A stretch of 40,099 bases of DNA, taken from positions 1 through 40,099 of the forward strand of contig QKEJ01000103.1 of the NCBI GenBank assembly GCA_003252375.1. The letters are read 5' to 3'. The translations under genes and the position numbers were made by a program. The DNA comes from Halodesulfovibrio sp. (lineage in GTDB: Bacteria > Desulfobacterota > Desulfovibrionia > Desulfovibrionales > Desulfovibrionaceae). Shown piece after piece: positions 7,888-15,945 of this stretch. The notes below the pieces were generated by a model, which was given only the letters and a program-made list of their open reading frames with translations, was not told the origin of the DNA and did not search any database. Every line of letters starts with the position of its first letter. Position 1 is the first letter of the stretch.

Positions 7888-9540
7888 TCAGCGCTCCCGC
7901 CGTGCGGCAACCGGCGCAGCCTCATCCGCGCCCCCGTCCCGATAGCGCTCGCCCACCTGCAGGAAATCCCGTTCACAACGCAGAAAGGCATCCACCACGG
8001 CCGGGTCGAAGTGCGTCCCCCGTCCCTCCAGAATAATGCCCTTGGCCTCCTCATGGGGCATGGCGGCCTTGTAGCAGCGCTTGGACGTCAGGGCGTCGTA
8101 CACATCCGCCAGCGCCATCAGCCGCCCGGAAACGGGAATCTCCTCTCCCTGCAGCCCCTGCGGATACCCCCTGCCGTCCCATCGTTCGTGATGGGTAAAA
8201 ATCACTTCCTCCGCCACGGTCAGGAATGAGTTCATTCCCAGCAGGCCCGTGGCGTTGGCCAGCACGTCCCTGCCGTACAGGGTATGCTTCTTTATCTCCT
8301 CAAATTCCTCGGACGTCACCCTGCCGGGCTTGCAGAGAATGGCATCGGGCACCCCGACCTTGCCTATGTCGTGCAGCGGCGCCGACTTGTACAGCTGCTC
8401 TATGCGCCGGGGTGTCAGATATTCCCGGAACCGGAAATGGCCGCTCAGCTGCAATGCCAGCAGCCGTACGTACTCGCGGGTGCGCAGGATATGGCTGCCG
8501 GTTTCGGGATCGCGCGTTTCCGCGAGGGACGCAAGGCTGAAAATCGCCGCATCCTGCGTGATCTGGAGCGAACGGACCGCAAGTCTGTGGCTTGAGGCCG
8601 TGGCATGCACGATATAGGCGGTGGATGTCAGTACCAGTATGAAGACCTGCAGAAGCAGAAGGGAATCGGGGTAGCCCAGCCCCACAAAGGGACCTGCGCC
8701 CTGAAGGGTGGCCCATACGGCATAGCCGCTGCCCAGAAGGACAACGGAGACAAGTTCCCGATGGCTCATGGTATAGGCGGCCCAGGCGAGCAGGGGCGCC
8801 ATCACGAAACCGAGGGGCCGATCCGACGTCATCCCCGCCTCGGAGGAACCAAAAATGAAATAGGCGGCGCACAGCAGGAGCGCCCATATGCCAAGCCGCT
8901 CCAAAGTGAGACGACCGATGCTCCGCCAGCCCTCCGCCACCCACACGAGAATGCACGAGGAAACCGTCATGGATCCGGTCATGCTGCCCAGCATCCAGAT
9001 ACACCAGGCATGTCCGGCCTCGGCAGGGCTGATCGCCCCGGACAGCTGCATGACAACGACCCCCACGGAAGCCGAGATTACGGCGGGCAGGCAAGCGGTA
9101 CACACCATGAACAGGACCGTGTTGCGTGGCTCGATGAAATATGGCGCGTCAAGGCGCAGGCGACGATACCAGACCACGCCCAGCCATACCCCCAATACGT
9201 TGCCGCATGCCAGGGTCACGGCACCCGGCATGGAATACAGCGGCAATGCCGTGGCCAGTTCCGCCAGCAGCAGAAAGGGCACGGCAACGCTGCCCAGCAG
9301 CCAGGTGGCGGCAACGGCGACACCCGTAGCAGGCCAGACAAGCCCCATGGGCAGGGCATACTGTGCCATGTGCATGCCAAGCTGCCCGAAAAAGTAGTAG
9401 AGTGCTCCGAAAAAGGCGGCGACCACATATCGGTCCGTTACCGACAGCCTTCCCGGCAGAAACGAGGAACAGGCTGCCGCCACAGGCCCCCTGCCCATGC
9501 AGCGCGCTCCCGCACCGCCGAGTTCCATGGATTCAATCAT
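7888..9540 (-). CDS. MASE1-like membrane sensor with HD-GYP phosphodiesterase domain
   Basis: About 550 residues from the ATG at 9540, which has AGGATGG upstream; the frame is open further but without a better start. Residues about 35-340 are a series of hydrophobic helices with the MASE1-like pattern (MGLVWPATGVAVAATWLLG near the start). The C-terminal 190 residues are an HD-GYP domain: LAETRDPETGSHILRT, the metal-binding HDIGKVGVPD, and HHERWDGRGYP. HD-GYP proteins hydrolyse cyclic di-GMP, so this is predicted to lower it in response to a membrane-sensed signal. It lies downstream of the NarL-type regulator on the same strand, possibly co-transcribed. Confidence 0.9.
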   Translation of the reverse strand: MIESMELGGAGARCMGRGPVAAACSSFLPGRLSVTDRYVVAAFFGALYYFFGQLGMHMAQYALPMGLVWPATGVAVAATWLLGSVAVPFLLLAELATALPLYSMPGAVTLACGNVLGVWLGVVWYRRLRLDAPYFIEPRNTVLFMVCTACLPAVISASVGVVVMQLSGAISPAEAGHAWCIWMLGSMTGSMTVSSCILVWVAEGWRSIGRLTLERLGIWALLLCAAYFIFGSSEAGMTSDRPLGFVMAPLLAWAAYTMSHRELVSVVLLGSGYAVWATLQGAGPFVGLGYPDSLLLLQVFILVLTSTAYIVHATASSHRLAVRSLQITQDAAIFSLASLAETRDPETGSHILRTREYVRLLALQLSGHFRFREYLTPRRIEQLYKSAPLHDIGKVGVPDAILCKPGRVTSEEFEEIKKHTLYGRDVLANATGLLGMNSFLTVAEEVIFTHHERWDGRGYPQGLQGEEIPVSGRLMALADVYDALTSKRCYKAAMPHEEAKGIILEGRGTHFDPAVVDAFLRCERDFLQVGERYRDGGADEAAPVAARRER

Positions 9541-9702
9541 GTCGTGTCCATCCTGATGCTTACGCCCCCGCAGGGAAATACCTGAAAGGGCTCGCATGGT
9601 GTGCCGGACACGTGACATTCTCATGTGAAGTCCGTGACGACAGAAGGCCGCAGCATGCCGGCGCACGATCACGGAATATGGACGGGAAGGGGAAAAGGAG
9701 GA

Positions 9703-10374
9703 TCAGCCAACGGTGCGGCGGCGCAGAACCATGCCCCGTTCCATGGCCAGGGCCCGCAACTCCGCGGCGGAATGCAACCCTAACTTCTGCATCAGGTTCG
9801 ATCGATGCTTCTCTACCGTCTTCACGCTGACAACAAGCATTTCCGCGATCTCCCGGTTCTTGTATCCTTCGGAGACCAGCTGGAAGATTTCCTGCTCACG
9901 GGCCGTCAGCTGCATCCATTCCCCGCCGCCTTCCTGCGAAACGGCACCCGTGAGATATCCTTTGACCACATCCCCGGCGATGCCGGGGGAGAGATAGGAT
10001 TTCCCCCGGAGCACACTCTGGATGGCCAGCGAAAACTCCTCGTTGGAAGCATCCTTAAGCATATAGCCGTCCGCACCGGCGGAAAGCGCCGAATAGACAT
10101 ACTCGTTGGCGCCATGCACGGTAAGCACCAGCACCTTGACTGCAGGCCAGCGTTTTTTAATGATTTTTGTAGCCTTGAGGCCATCCATGCGGGGCATGGA
10201 AAGATCCATGAGCACCATGTCGGGCTGGATGCTCTCACACAGGTCCACGGCCATCTGCCCGTCGCTGACCTCTCCCACCACCTGCACGTTGGGAAGCGAT
10301 TGCAACAACGACTTCAATCCTTCCCTGAGAAGGGTATGGTCTTCCGCGATGATGATGGAGTGCTGTCTGGTCAT
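9703..10374 (-). CDS. NarL/FixJ-family response regulator
   Basis: The 223-residue protein combines a receiver (Glu11, Asp12, phosphoacceptor Asp57 in VLMDLSMPRMDG, Lys in YMLKDAS) with a LuxR-type helix-turn-helix at the C-terminus (LTAREQEIFQLVSEG, NREIAEMLVVSVKTVEKHRSNL). All residues needed for phosphorylation are present. The ATG at 10374 has AGGAACGAGGA directly upstream; an in-frame TTG a little earlier is less likely. No kinase adjoins it. It diverges from the CII-like gene across a 251-bp region containing repeats, and lies upstream of the HD-GYP gene on the same strand, so it may control either or both. Confidence 0.92.
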   Translation of the reverse strand: MTRQHSIIIAEDHTLLREGLKSLLQSLPNVQVVGEVSDGQMAVDLCESIQPDMVLMDLSMPRMDGLKATKIIKKRWPAVKVLVLTVHGANEYVYSALSAGADGYMLKDASNEEFSLAIQSVLRGKSYLSPGIAGDVVKGYLTGAVSQEGGGEWMQLTAREQEIFQLVSEGYKNREIAEMLVVSVKTVEKHRSNLMQKLGLHSAAELRALAMERGMVLRRRTVG

Positions 10375-10443
10375 TCCTCGTTCCTGCAAAAAAAGGATCC
10401 TTCCCTGATGAACGATGACAGGGAGTGATGCAATACGGTCCCA

Positions 10444-10481
10444 CCTACCATGCGGGGGATATTCCCAAAAACCCTACCATG
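10444..10481. repeat. Repeated CCTACCATG element in divergent region
   Basis: CCTACCATG occurs at 10444-10452 and again at 10473-10481, 29 bp apart, each followed by a G-rich stretch (GCGGGGG and later ACGGGGAAT). The spacing and place between two divergent regulator genes suit an operator, but no protein can be assigned. Confidence 0.35.
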
Positions 10482-10625
10482 GAAATACGGGGAATCTCAA
10501 TCCCAAAATACAGTCCTCACCTAATTTACGGGTGTGCATACTTCATGGTCTATTCTCATTCAAGCTGGGCGGGTTTCCCCTCCCGCTTACAGGGTGCAAC
10601 CAAATTCTATCCGGAGGGTGGAGAC

Positions 10626-10895
10626 ATGAGAGAAACCGTAACCCGCGTTACCCAGAACATGGTCCTTGGTGCCCGTCAGTCCAAGTGGGTCGCCGAACAG
10701 ATCGGCAAGCCCTACCCCACAATGATGCGCGAGCTCAACCCCTATGACCAGTCCGCCAAGCTGGGTGCCGACACGTTGCTCGAAATCATGCGCGTGACCA
10801 AGGACATTTCCGCCCTTGAGTTCATGGCGCAGGAACTCGGCTACCAGCTCTCGCCCGTGGAGTCCCGCAGGGCCTCCGGCCTGGTACCCGAATAG
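10626..10895 (+). CDS. Small phage-CII-like regulator (Phage_CP76 type)
   Basis: The 89-residue protein has the pattern of the phage regulatory protein CII/CP76 family: ARQSKWVAEQIGKPYPTMMRELNPYDQSAKLGADTLLEIM looks like a helix-turn-helix followed by the conserved ELNP and KLG turns. The ATG at 10626 has GGAGGGTGGAG upstream; earlier in-frame starts in the AT-richer leader lack this. No integrase, repressor or structural phage gene is nearby, so it is either a domesticated phage regulator or a chromosomal member of the family. It diverges from the NarL-type regulator. DNA-binding is inferred; the target is unknown. Confidence 0.7.
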   Translation: MRETVTRVTQNMVLGARQSKWVAEQIGKPYPTMMRELNPYDQSAKLGADTLLEIMRVTKDISALEFMAQELGYQLSPVESRRASGLVPE

Positions 10896-11013
10896 TTCCC
10901 GCTATCTTGCAGCACGCCGCGAGGTGCCGTCCCTCTCCCCGGAAGTATCCTGATTCCGTGGGATTTGGTCTCCCATTCTCACGCTGAAACCTCGACAGGA
11001 CCCGGAGCTCAGG

Positions 11014-11421
11014 ATGAAAACCATACTCATCACCGAAGACAAACTCGAGGTGCGAGAGCTCATCAAGGTAACCCTGCGCTCCGAGGAGTACACGCTGCTC
11101 GAAGCCGAAAGTGGCGAGCAGGCCGTGACCATGTGCCGGGAGCACAAACCGGATCTTGTTCTCATGGACCTCATGATGCCGGGGACGATCGACGGACTCG
11201 AAGCGACCCGGCGCATCAAGAAGGACCCCGAGCTGCAACAGACCCTTGTCGTCATACTGACAGCCCGTGGTCAGCTTGAGGATGTGGCCGCCGGCGAAAA
11301 GGCCGGCGCCGATGCTTATTTCATCAAGCCGTTCAGCCCGCTGGAACTCATCCAGCAGGTTGAGCGACTGTTGCAGCACGAGGAGGCGGCATGGGATACG
11401 GAGATATTGACCGCGCCGTAA
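11014..11421 (+). CDS. Single-domain response regulator, first gene of a kinase/phosphatase operon
   Basis: The 135-residue receiver has Glu8-Asp9, phosphoacceptor Asp52 (VLMDLMMPG), Thr in VVILTARG and Lys in FIKPFSP, all the residues for phosphorylation. There is a one-residue insertion after MMPG (TIDGLEA). It overlaps the following histidine kinase gene by 31 bp, so the two are translationally coupled. With the phosphatase gene it forms a three-gene signalling operon. Without an output domain it probably modulates the kinase or the phosphatase. The ATG follows GGAGCTCAGG. Confidence 0.93.
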   Translation: MKTILITEDKLEVRELIKVTLRSEEYTLLEAESGEQAVTMCREHKPDLVLMDLMMPGTIDGLEATRRIKKDPELQQTLVVILTARGQLEDVAAGEKAGADAYFIKPFSPLELIQQVERLLQHEEAAWDTEILTAP

Positions 11422-12569
11422 GCCAGTCCCAATTCCTTCGATATGCCGAGGATCTTGCCGCCGTATATGACATGGAGCGGCAGCGCAGGACGCAGCTCAA
11501 GCAGGTGTACGAGGATATCGCCAACATCGTCCACATGATGCAGGAAGGGGCGCTCATCACCAACAATAAGGGGGTGGTCCGCGAGGTCAACCAGGCGGCC
11601 TGCGACATGCTCGACATGCCCCGTGCCCGCATGCTCGGCGGCAACCTTGAAGAACTGTTCCGCAAGGCCGGCGCATCCCACTCCGGTACAATCCATCCTG
11701 CGCAGACTCCCTTCTCGGCCAATCAGGTACAGACCATCATTCTTTCATCCGGGCGCATCATCAGATCCACATGCTGTTCCATGAAGAACAACTGGACGCT
11801 TTGCATGCTCCGTGACGCCACCAAGGAAGTGCAGATGGAAAACATCAAGCAGGACTTCTTTGCCCTGCTGTCACACGAACTGCGCACGCCATTGACCGGT
11901 GTCCTCGGATTCACGGAATTGCTGATGAGCCAGCAGGGAAGCAACCCTGCCCTGGAGGCCGAGGCTCTCAAAAGCATCCATGAATCAGGTCTGCGCATGT
12001 TCAAGATCGTGGACGAGCTCCTGCGCTTCGCCTCACTGCAGGGCGAGCGGCACGAAATGCAGCAGGAGCCCCTGCAGGTTCCCCTGCTCATCCGTAGCGT
12101 TTTCGAACTGCTCGAACCCGTTGCCGAGCGTAGAAACATTTCCCTGTTCATAGACCACGACCAGTCCAATCCGGTCATCCTGCGCGGCAATTCCGCCATG
12201 CTGCGCGAGATGCTTCGTCACATCATCCAGAACAGCATCGTGTTCGGCAAGGAAAACGGCAACGTCGCGATCAGAGTCCGCCAGTCACAGGGAAAGCAGG
12301 CTGTCATTGAAATTGAAGACGACGGCATCGGCATCCCGAGCAACCTTATGGACAAGGTGTTCGACAGTTTCTACCAGGTGGAGGATACCCTGAGCAGACG
12401 GCATCAGGGACTGGGACTGGGACTTTCCATCGCCCGGATCATCGCGCGCATCCACGGCGGCTCCATTTCACTGAGCAGCGAGGTTGGGCAGGGCACCACC
12501 TGCACCATAACGCTCCCCATGGGGAACCCCGCCCCCGAAAGGAACGCACAGCAGGAGGTGAAGGCATGA
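11391..12569 (+). CDS. PAS-domain sensor histidine kinase, soluble
   Basis: The 392-residue protein has a short coiled N-terminus, a PAS domain (about 42-145, EGALITNNKGVVREVNQAA), a HisKA dimerisation domain with His162 in SHELRTPL, and an HATPase_c domain with the N box (HIIQNSIVFG), DDGIGIP, and GLGLGLSIARII. No transmembrane helix is visible, so it should act in the cytoplasm. The H-box and ATP-binding motifs are intact, so it should autophosphorylate. Its start lies inside the receiver gene (31-bp overlap) and its TGA overlaps the ATG of the phosphatase gene, so all three are coupled. The adjacent receiver is the obvious partner. Confidence 0.92.
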   Translation: MGYGDIDRAVSQSQFLRYAEDLAAVYDMERQRRTQLKQVYEDIANIVHMMQEGALITNNKGVVREVNQAACDMLDMPRARMLGGNLEELFRKAGASHSGTIHPAQTPFSANQVQTIILSSGRIIRSTCCSMKNNWTLCMLRDATKEVQMENIKQDFFALLSHELRTPLTGVLGFTELLMSQQGSNPALEAEALKSIHESGLRMFKIVDELLRFASLQGERHEMQQEPLQVPLLIRSVFELLEPVAERRNISLFIDHDQSNPVILRGNSAMLREMLRHIIQNSIVFGKENGNVAIRVRQSQGKQAVIEIEDDGIGIPSNLMDKVFDSFYQVEDTLSRRHQGLGLGLSIARIIARIHGGSISLSSEVGQGTTCTITLPMGNPAPERNAQQEVKA

Positions 12570-13417
12570 GTCCGCTTTCTGACAGGAGCATGACCCCCGC
12601 CCTGCTGGGTGAACAACCCATGCAGCATGCCATGCGCTACGCGGACACGCTTTCAAGGCTTCACCGGCTGGAATCGCAGCATGCACGGGACCTGCATTCG
12701 GGGGCCATGATGCAGCAACGGTTTCTCACCCCCGCCGAGACCATCAGCACCATGCTCCGGCCCCACGGATTCGAAACCGCCATCTTCACCCATTCGCCCC
12801 ACGCCGTGTCCGGCGACTTTCTGAGTTCCCGCAGCGTGACGAACGGGCAGGCGGCACTGTTGCTGGGAGATACCACAGGCAACAGTCTGGCTGCAGCCAT
12901 GCTCTCCATGCGCATCTCGAATCTGGTGCAGACGCGGGCCGTTACCAGCCCGAGCGACTTCCTCTCCTACATCCACAGCGACATCGATGGCCTTCTCTCG
13001 TCCGGCCACTTTGTCACGGCAAGCTATGCCCTGATCGCACAAAGCCGCATTGTTCTCGCCAACGCCGGACAGCCCATGCCCATCCTGCTGCGAGACGGAA
13101 TCACCACGGAAATCGGCGCCAGCGGCATTCCCCTCGGCCTGCCGCTGGGAGCAGGACAGTATCAGGACATCTGCCTTTCCCTGCGCCCGAAGGACCGCAT
13201 CATCATGTACACGGACGGAGTCACCGCCATGCAGAAGCCGGACGGCAGCCCGTTCAGCCGCCTGCAGTTCAGGGATGAGCTGGAACGCTTCCACACCCTT
13301 GGCGTGCACGAAATGCTGGCCTGCATATCGTCCACCCTTGATCAGATGCTCTGCACCACCCCCTGCCGCAACGACATCTCCATCCTGATCATGGAGTATC
13401 AGCCATCTCCCTTCTGA
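12566..13417 (+). CDS. SpoIIE-type PP2C serine/threonine phosphatase
   Basis: The 283-residue protein matches the PPM/SpoIIE (RsbU-like) phosphatase domain. Metal-binding aspartates are visible in SGDFLSSR, LLLGDTTGNS, MYTDGVTA and RNDISILIM; NAGQPMPILL corresponds to the usual NAGHNP segment. The first 60 residues are probably helical and have no recognised sensor. Such phosphatases commonly dephosphorylate an anti-sigma antagonist or STAS protein. The start codon overlaps the kinase stop (ATGA), so synthesis is coupled. No STAS or anti-sigma gene is seen in the window, so its substrate must be encoded elsewhere. Confidence 0.9.
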   Translation: MSPLSDRSMTPALLGEQPMQHAMRYADTLSRLHRLESQHARDLHSGAMMQQRFLTPAETISTMLRPHGFETAIFTHSPHAVSGDFLSSRSVTNGQAALLLGDTTGNSLAAAMLSMRISNLVQTRAVTSPSDFLSYIHSDIDGLLSSGHFVTASYALIAQSRIVLANAGQPMPILLRDGITTEIGASGIPLGLPLGAGQYQDICLSLRPKDRIIMYTDGVTAMQKPDGSPFSRLQFRDELERFHTLGVHEMLACISSTLDQMLCTTPCRNDISILIMEYQPSPF

Positions 13418-13521
13418 TGCATACGGACACATCCGGTTCGTGACGGCAGACTTGCGCATTCCCCTGAAATGACGCAGTGTCTCCTCCATCCATCAACCGG
13501 AAGCAACACGTCCAGCGCACA

Positions 13522-14448
13522 ATGCCCACAGACCAGCCCGACATGCCAACCACCATCGTCCCCCCGGACATGCACGGCCAACGCCTTGATGCAGCCCTCG
13601 CCCTGCTCCTGCCGGATACCGGCATGCGCCAACGCCGCCGCTGTTTCGAGACGCACGAAATACTGGTCAACGGCATTCCCAGACCCAAGGGGTTCTGCGT
13701 TGCCCACGGCGACGAGCTCCGGCTTGTCCCGCGCCCGGCGCCCGACCGCCCGTCCGGTACCACGCCTCCCGTCAGCATCCTCTGCGCCACCCCGCACTTT
13801 GCCGCCGTGTACAAGCCGGGAGGCATGCACACGGCCCACATCGCCGGCGGACCGGATGATTCACTGGAAATGCTCCTGCCCTCCCTCTTCCCGCAGGCTG
13901 AGGACACGCCGATACTGGTGAACAGGCTGGACAGGCTGACCTCCGGCATGGTGATCGTGGCTTTCGGGCAGGAGCAGGCGGACCTGTTCCGACAGCTGGA
14001 GGATTCGGGCGGCGTGGAAAAACTCTACCTTGCCGTGGTGCACGGAAAGCTTGCAACTCCCTGCAATCTGGACAATGTCCTCGATACGGCCAAACGAAAG
14101 ACAACCCGGGTGCTGGACATGCCCAACGGGGACGCCCTGCGCCACACCGCGATACTGCCCCTTGGGGGCGTCTCTCTGCCGGACCGGGCGGACAGCTTCA
14201 CGCTGGTGCTCGCCTCCATACACAAGGGCGCCCGTCACCAGATCAGGGCCCACCTGTCCCATGCAGGCTTTCCCATCGCCGGTGATCCGCTCTACGGTCC
14301 CGAGCCTGCGCCGGACATGCCGCTCTTTCTGCACCACTACCACATTGAATTTGCCGACATCACGGCCACCTGCCCTCCTCCGCCGTCATGGACCGAATGG
14401 GATGCATGGCAGCGAGAGGGACTGGTGCTGCTCCCCCGACAGGCATAA
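13522..14448 (+). CDS. RluA-family RNA pseudouridine synthase
   Basis: From the ATG at 13522 the protein has 308 residues. It begins with an S4-like RNA-binding part (GQRLDAALALLLP to HGDELRLV, about 20-75), followed by the catalytic domain with NRLDRLTSG, in which Asp137 is the nucleophile; most members read HRLD, here Asn replaces His. KLYLAVVHG and the later HQIRAHLSHAGFPIAGDPLYG confirm the RluA family. It isomerises uridine to pseudouridine in rRNA or tRNA, target unknown. The start is unsure: GTG at 13477 and ATG at 13543 are alternatives and none has a strong ribosome-binding site. It converges with the RNA methyltransferase gene. Confidence 0.88.
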   Translation: MPTDQPDMPTTIVPPDMHGQRLDAALALLLPDTGMRQRRRCFETHEILVNGIPRPKGFCVAHGDELRLVPRPAPDRPSGTTPPVSILCATPHFAAVYKPGGMHTAHIAGGPDDSLEMLLPSLFPQAEDTPILVNRLDRLTSGMVIVAFGQEQADLFRQLEDSGGVEKLYLAVVHGKLATPCNLDNVLDTAKRKTTRVLDMPNGDALRHTAILPLGGVSLPDRADSFTLVLASIHKGARHQIRAHLSHAGFPIAGDPLYGPEPAPDMPLFLHHYHIEFADITATCPPPPSWTEWDAWQREGLVLLPRQA

Positions 14449-14452
14449 AAAA

Positions 14453-14473
14453 ACGGCGGAGAATCCCCGCCGT
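14453..14473 (-). terminator. Terminator between convergent RNA-modification genes
   Basis: ACGGCGG and CCGCCGT form a 7-bp stem. Read leftward it is followed by a run of seven T, so it should end the methyltransferase transcript; rightward there is no T run, though the stem lies just after the pseudouridine synthase stop. Confidence 0.75.
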
Positions 14474-14523
14474 CCTTGCGTCAACGTGTGCCACTGCTGT
14501 CCCGCCTTCACGGACAGCCAGCC

Positions 14524-15318
14524 CTATGCGTCGTCCCTGCCTGCATCCGCCTCGGATGCCGCACCCGTTGCAACCTCGGGAACTCCGGCCTTGTCAGCCA
14601 GCAAGCGGACCTGACGGCATATTCCCATGAGCATGGCAAACTCGTGCCGGCGCAGGGCCATCTTCTGCAGGAAGCGCCGTACGGGCAGCATGAAATAGTC
14701 CGGATTGTCCCGCCGCAGAAAATCTATGCGCAACAGGGTGTCACGCAGGGTGCGGATAACCGTCTCCTGCTCCCCATGCGTACACAACGGCGACTGGGCC
14801 CCGCTGGTTCCGGGAACCAGCGGCGTACGCACCCCGGACTTGAAGCACTCATACAGGACAATGAGCACGGCCTGCGCCAGATTGAGCGAACTGGCCTGCG
14901 GATTCACGGGAATGGTCAGCAGCTGGTTGCAGATCTCGGTTTCCTCGTTGGTCAGCCCCTTGTCCTCGGGGCCGAAGAGCACCGCCACCCGGCCCCCTTC
15001 CGCAATCTGCCCCGTGATCAGGGGAGCAGCCTTCTCGGGCGAAAGAATCTCGCTGCGCCAGCCGCCCGTGCGGGCCGTGGTGCCGTATACGTGATGGAAG
15101 CCGCTCAGGGCCGCGGCAAGATCGTCCTCAACGCGGATGGCGCGGGCCAGCTCGGTTCCCTTGGCCGTGGCGAGCGACTGGATGCGGTCCATGTCCCATC
15201 GTTCAGGTTGCACGACCACCAGTTCACCCACGCCCATGTTCACGCAGGCGCGCACTGCCATGCCAATATTTTCGGGGAACCGCGGCTTCACAAGCACAAC
15301 GGCAAGATTGTCCAGCAT
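14524..15318 (-). CDS. TrmJ-type RNA 2'-O-methyltransferase (SpoU/TrmH superfamily)
   Basis: The 264-residue protein starts with LDNLAVVLVKPRFPENIGMAVRACVNMG, the N-terminal motif of SPOUT methyltransferases, and has VAVLFGPEDKGLTNEE and IPVNPQASSLNLAQAV, the S-adenosylmethionine-binding knot motifs. The C-terminal about 90 residues form an extra helical domain like that of TrmJ, which methylates the 2'-O of nucleotide 32 in tRNA. The ATG at 15318 begins the conserved motif at once; a longer frame exists but is unsupported. It follows the DUF456 gene with a 114-bp gap on the same strand. Confidence 0.88.
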   Translation of the reverse strand: MLDNLAVVLVKPRFPENIGMAVRACVNMGVGELVVVQPERWDMDRIQSLATAKGTELARAIRVEDDLAAALSGFHHVYGTTARTGGWRSEILSPEKAAPLITGQIAEGGRVAVLFGPEDKGLTNEETEICNQLLTIPVNPQASSLNLAQAVLIVLYECFKSGVRTPLVPGTSGAQSPLCTHGEQETVIRTLRDTLLRIDFLRRDNPDYFMLPVRRFLQKMALRRHEFAMLMGICRQVRLLADKAGVPEVATGAASEADAGRDDA

Positions 15319-15432
15319 AGGTCCATCACTGTTTCGGTCTTGAGGGAAAAGGAAAGGAAGCGGCCGATCCGCGGCCCGTGCATACAATTCCGGGGCCGGA
15401 CTGTCCAGCCTGCAGGGATCGGGAAAAGATGG

Positions 15433-15942
15433 TCAGGGCCAGATCTGGGCAGCACCGAGTCCCACGAGGCAAACCCCGATGCCGAACTTGATTCCCAGCC
15501 CGAGAAACTTGCCGAAAAAGGCACCCTTGGCAGCCCGCGCCGCCACGTCAAAGGGCCGCCCCTGCCCTATCTCGAGCAGCAGACAACCGGCATAGGCCCC
15601 GCCCAAGGCTCCCGCAAGGGCGCCCAGTCCGAAAAAGAAGGGTGCTCCCAGCACGGCCCCCACAAGGGCACCGATAATACCCCCCACATTGCCTTTGCCG
15701 CTGCCACCGAAACGCTTGGCACCCAGCAGCTGCACGCCGAACTCGAGCAGTTCGCCCAGCAAAGCCAGCCCGCCGGCAATGATGAAGAACGTTGTGTCCA
15801 TTCCTGCGGCGGCTTCGGGATGAGAGATGCGCCACAGGACCATGAGCCCGAGGATAAGCCAGTTCCCCGGCAGGGAAAAGAGATGCAGGCCCAGAGAAAG
15901 GGCCATGAACAGTATGAAGACCGAACCGATGAGCAAATCCAC
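15433..15942 (-). CDS. DUF456 membrane protein
   Basis: The 169-residue protein is almost wholly hydrophobic with three or four membrane spans. The pattern FSLPGNWLILGLMVLW, then a glycine-rich central stretch (GGIIGALVGAVLGAPFFFG), matches the DUF456 family, whose function is unknown. It begins with GTG three bases after the stop codon of the paaK-like gene, so translation is probably coupled to that gene. No catalytic residues are visible. Confidence 0.85.
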   Translation of the reverse strand: MDLLIGSVFILFMALSLGLHLFSLPGNWLILGLMVLWRISHPEAAAGMDTTFFIIAGGLALLGELLEFGVQLLGAKRFGGSGKGNVGGIIGALVGAVLGAPFFFGLGALAGALGGAYAGCLLLEIGQGRPFDVAARAAKGAFFGKFLGLGIKFGIGVCLVGLGAAQIWP

Positions 15943-15945
15943 GTT

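Noticed and set aside
10626-10895. The CII-like gene as evidence of a prophage
   Set aside because: No integrase, repressor, attachment repeat or structural phage gene lies within the window, and both flanks are ordinary chromosomal regulators.
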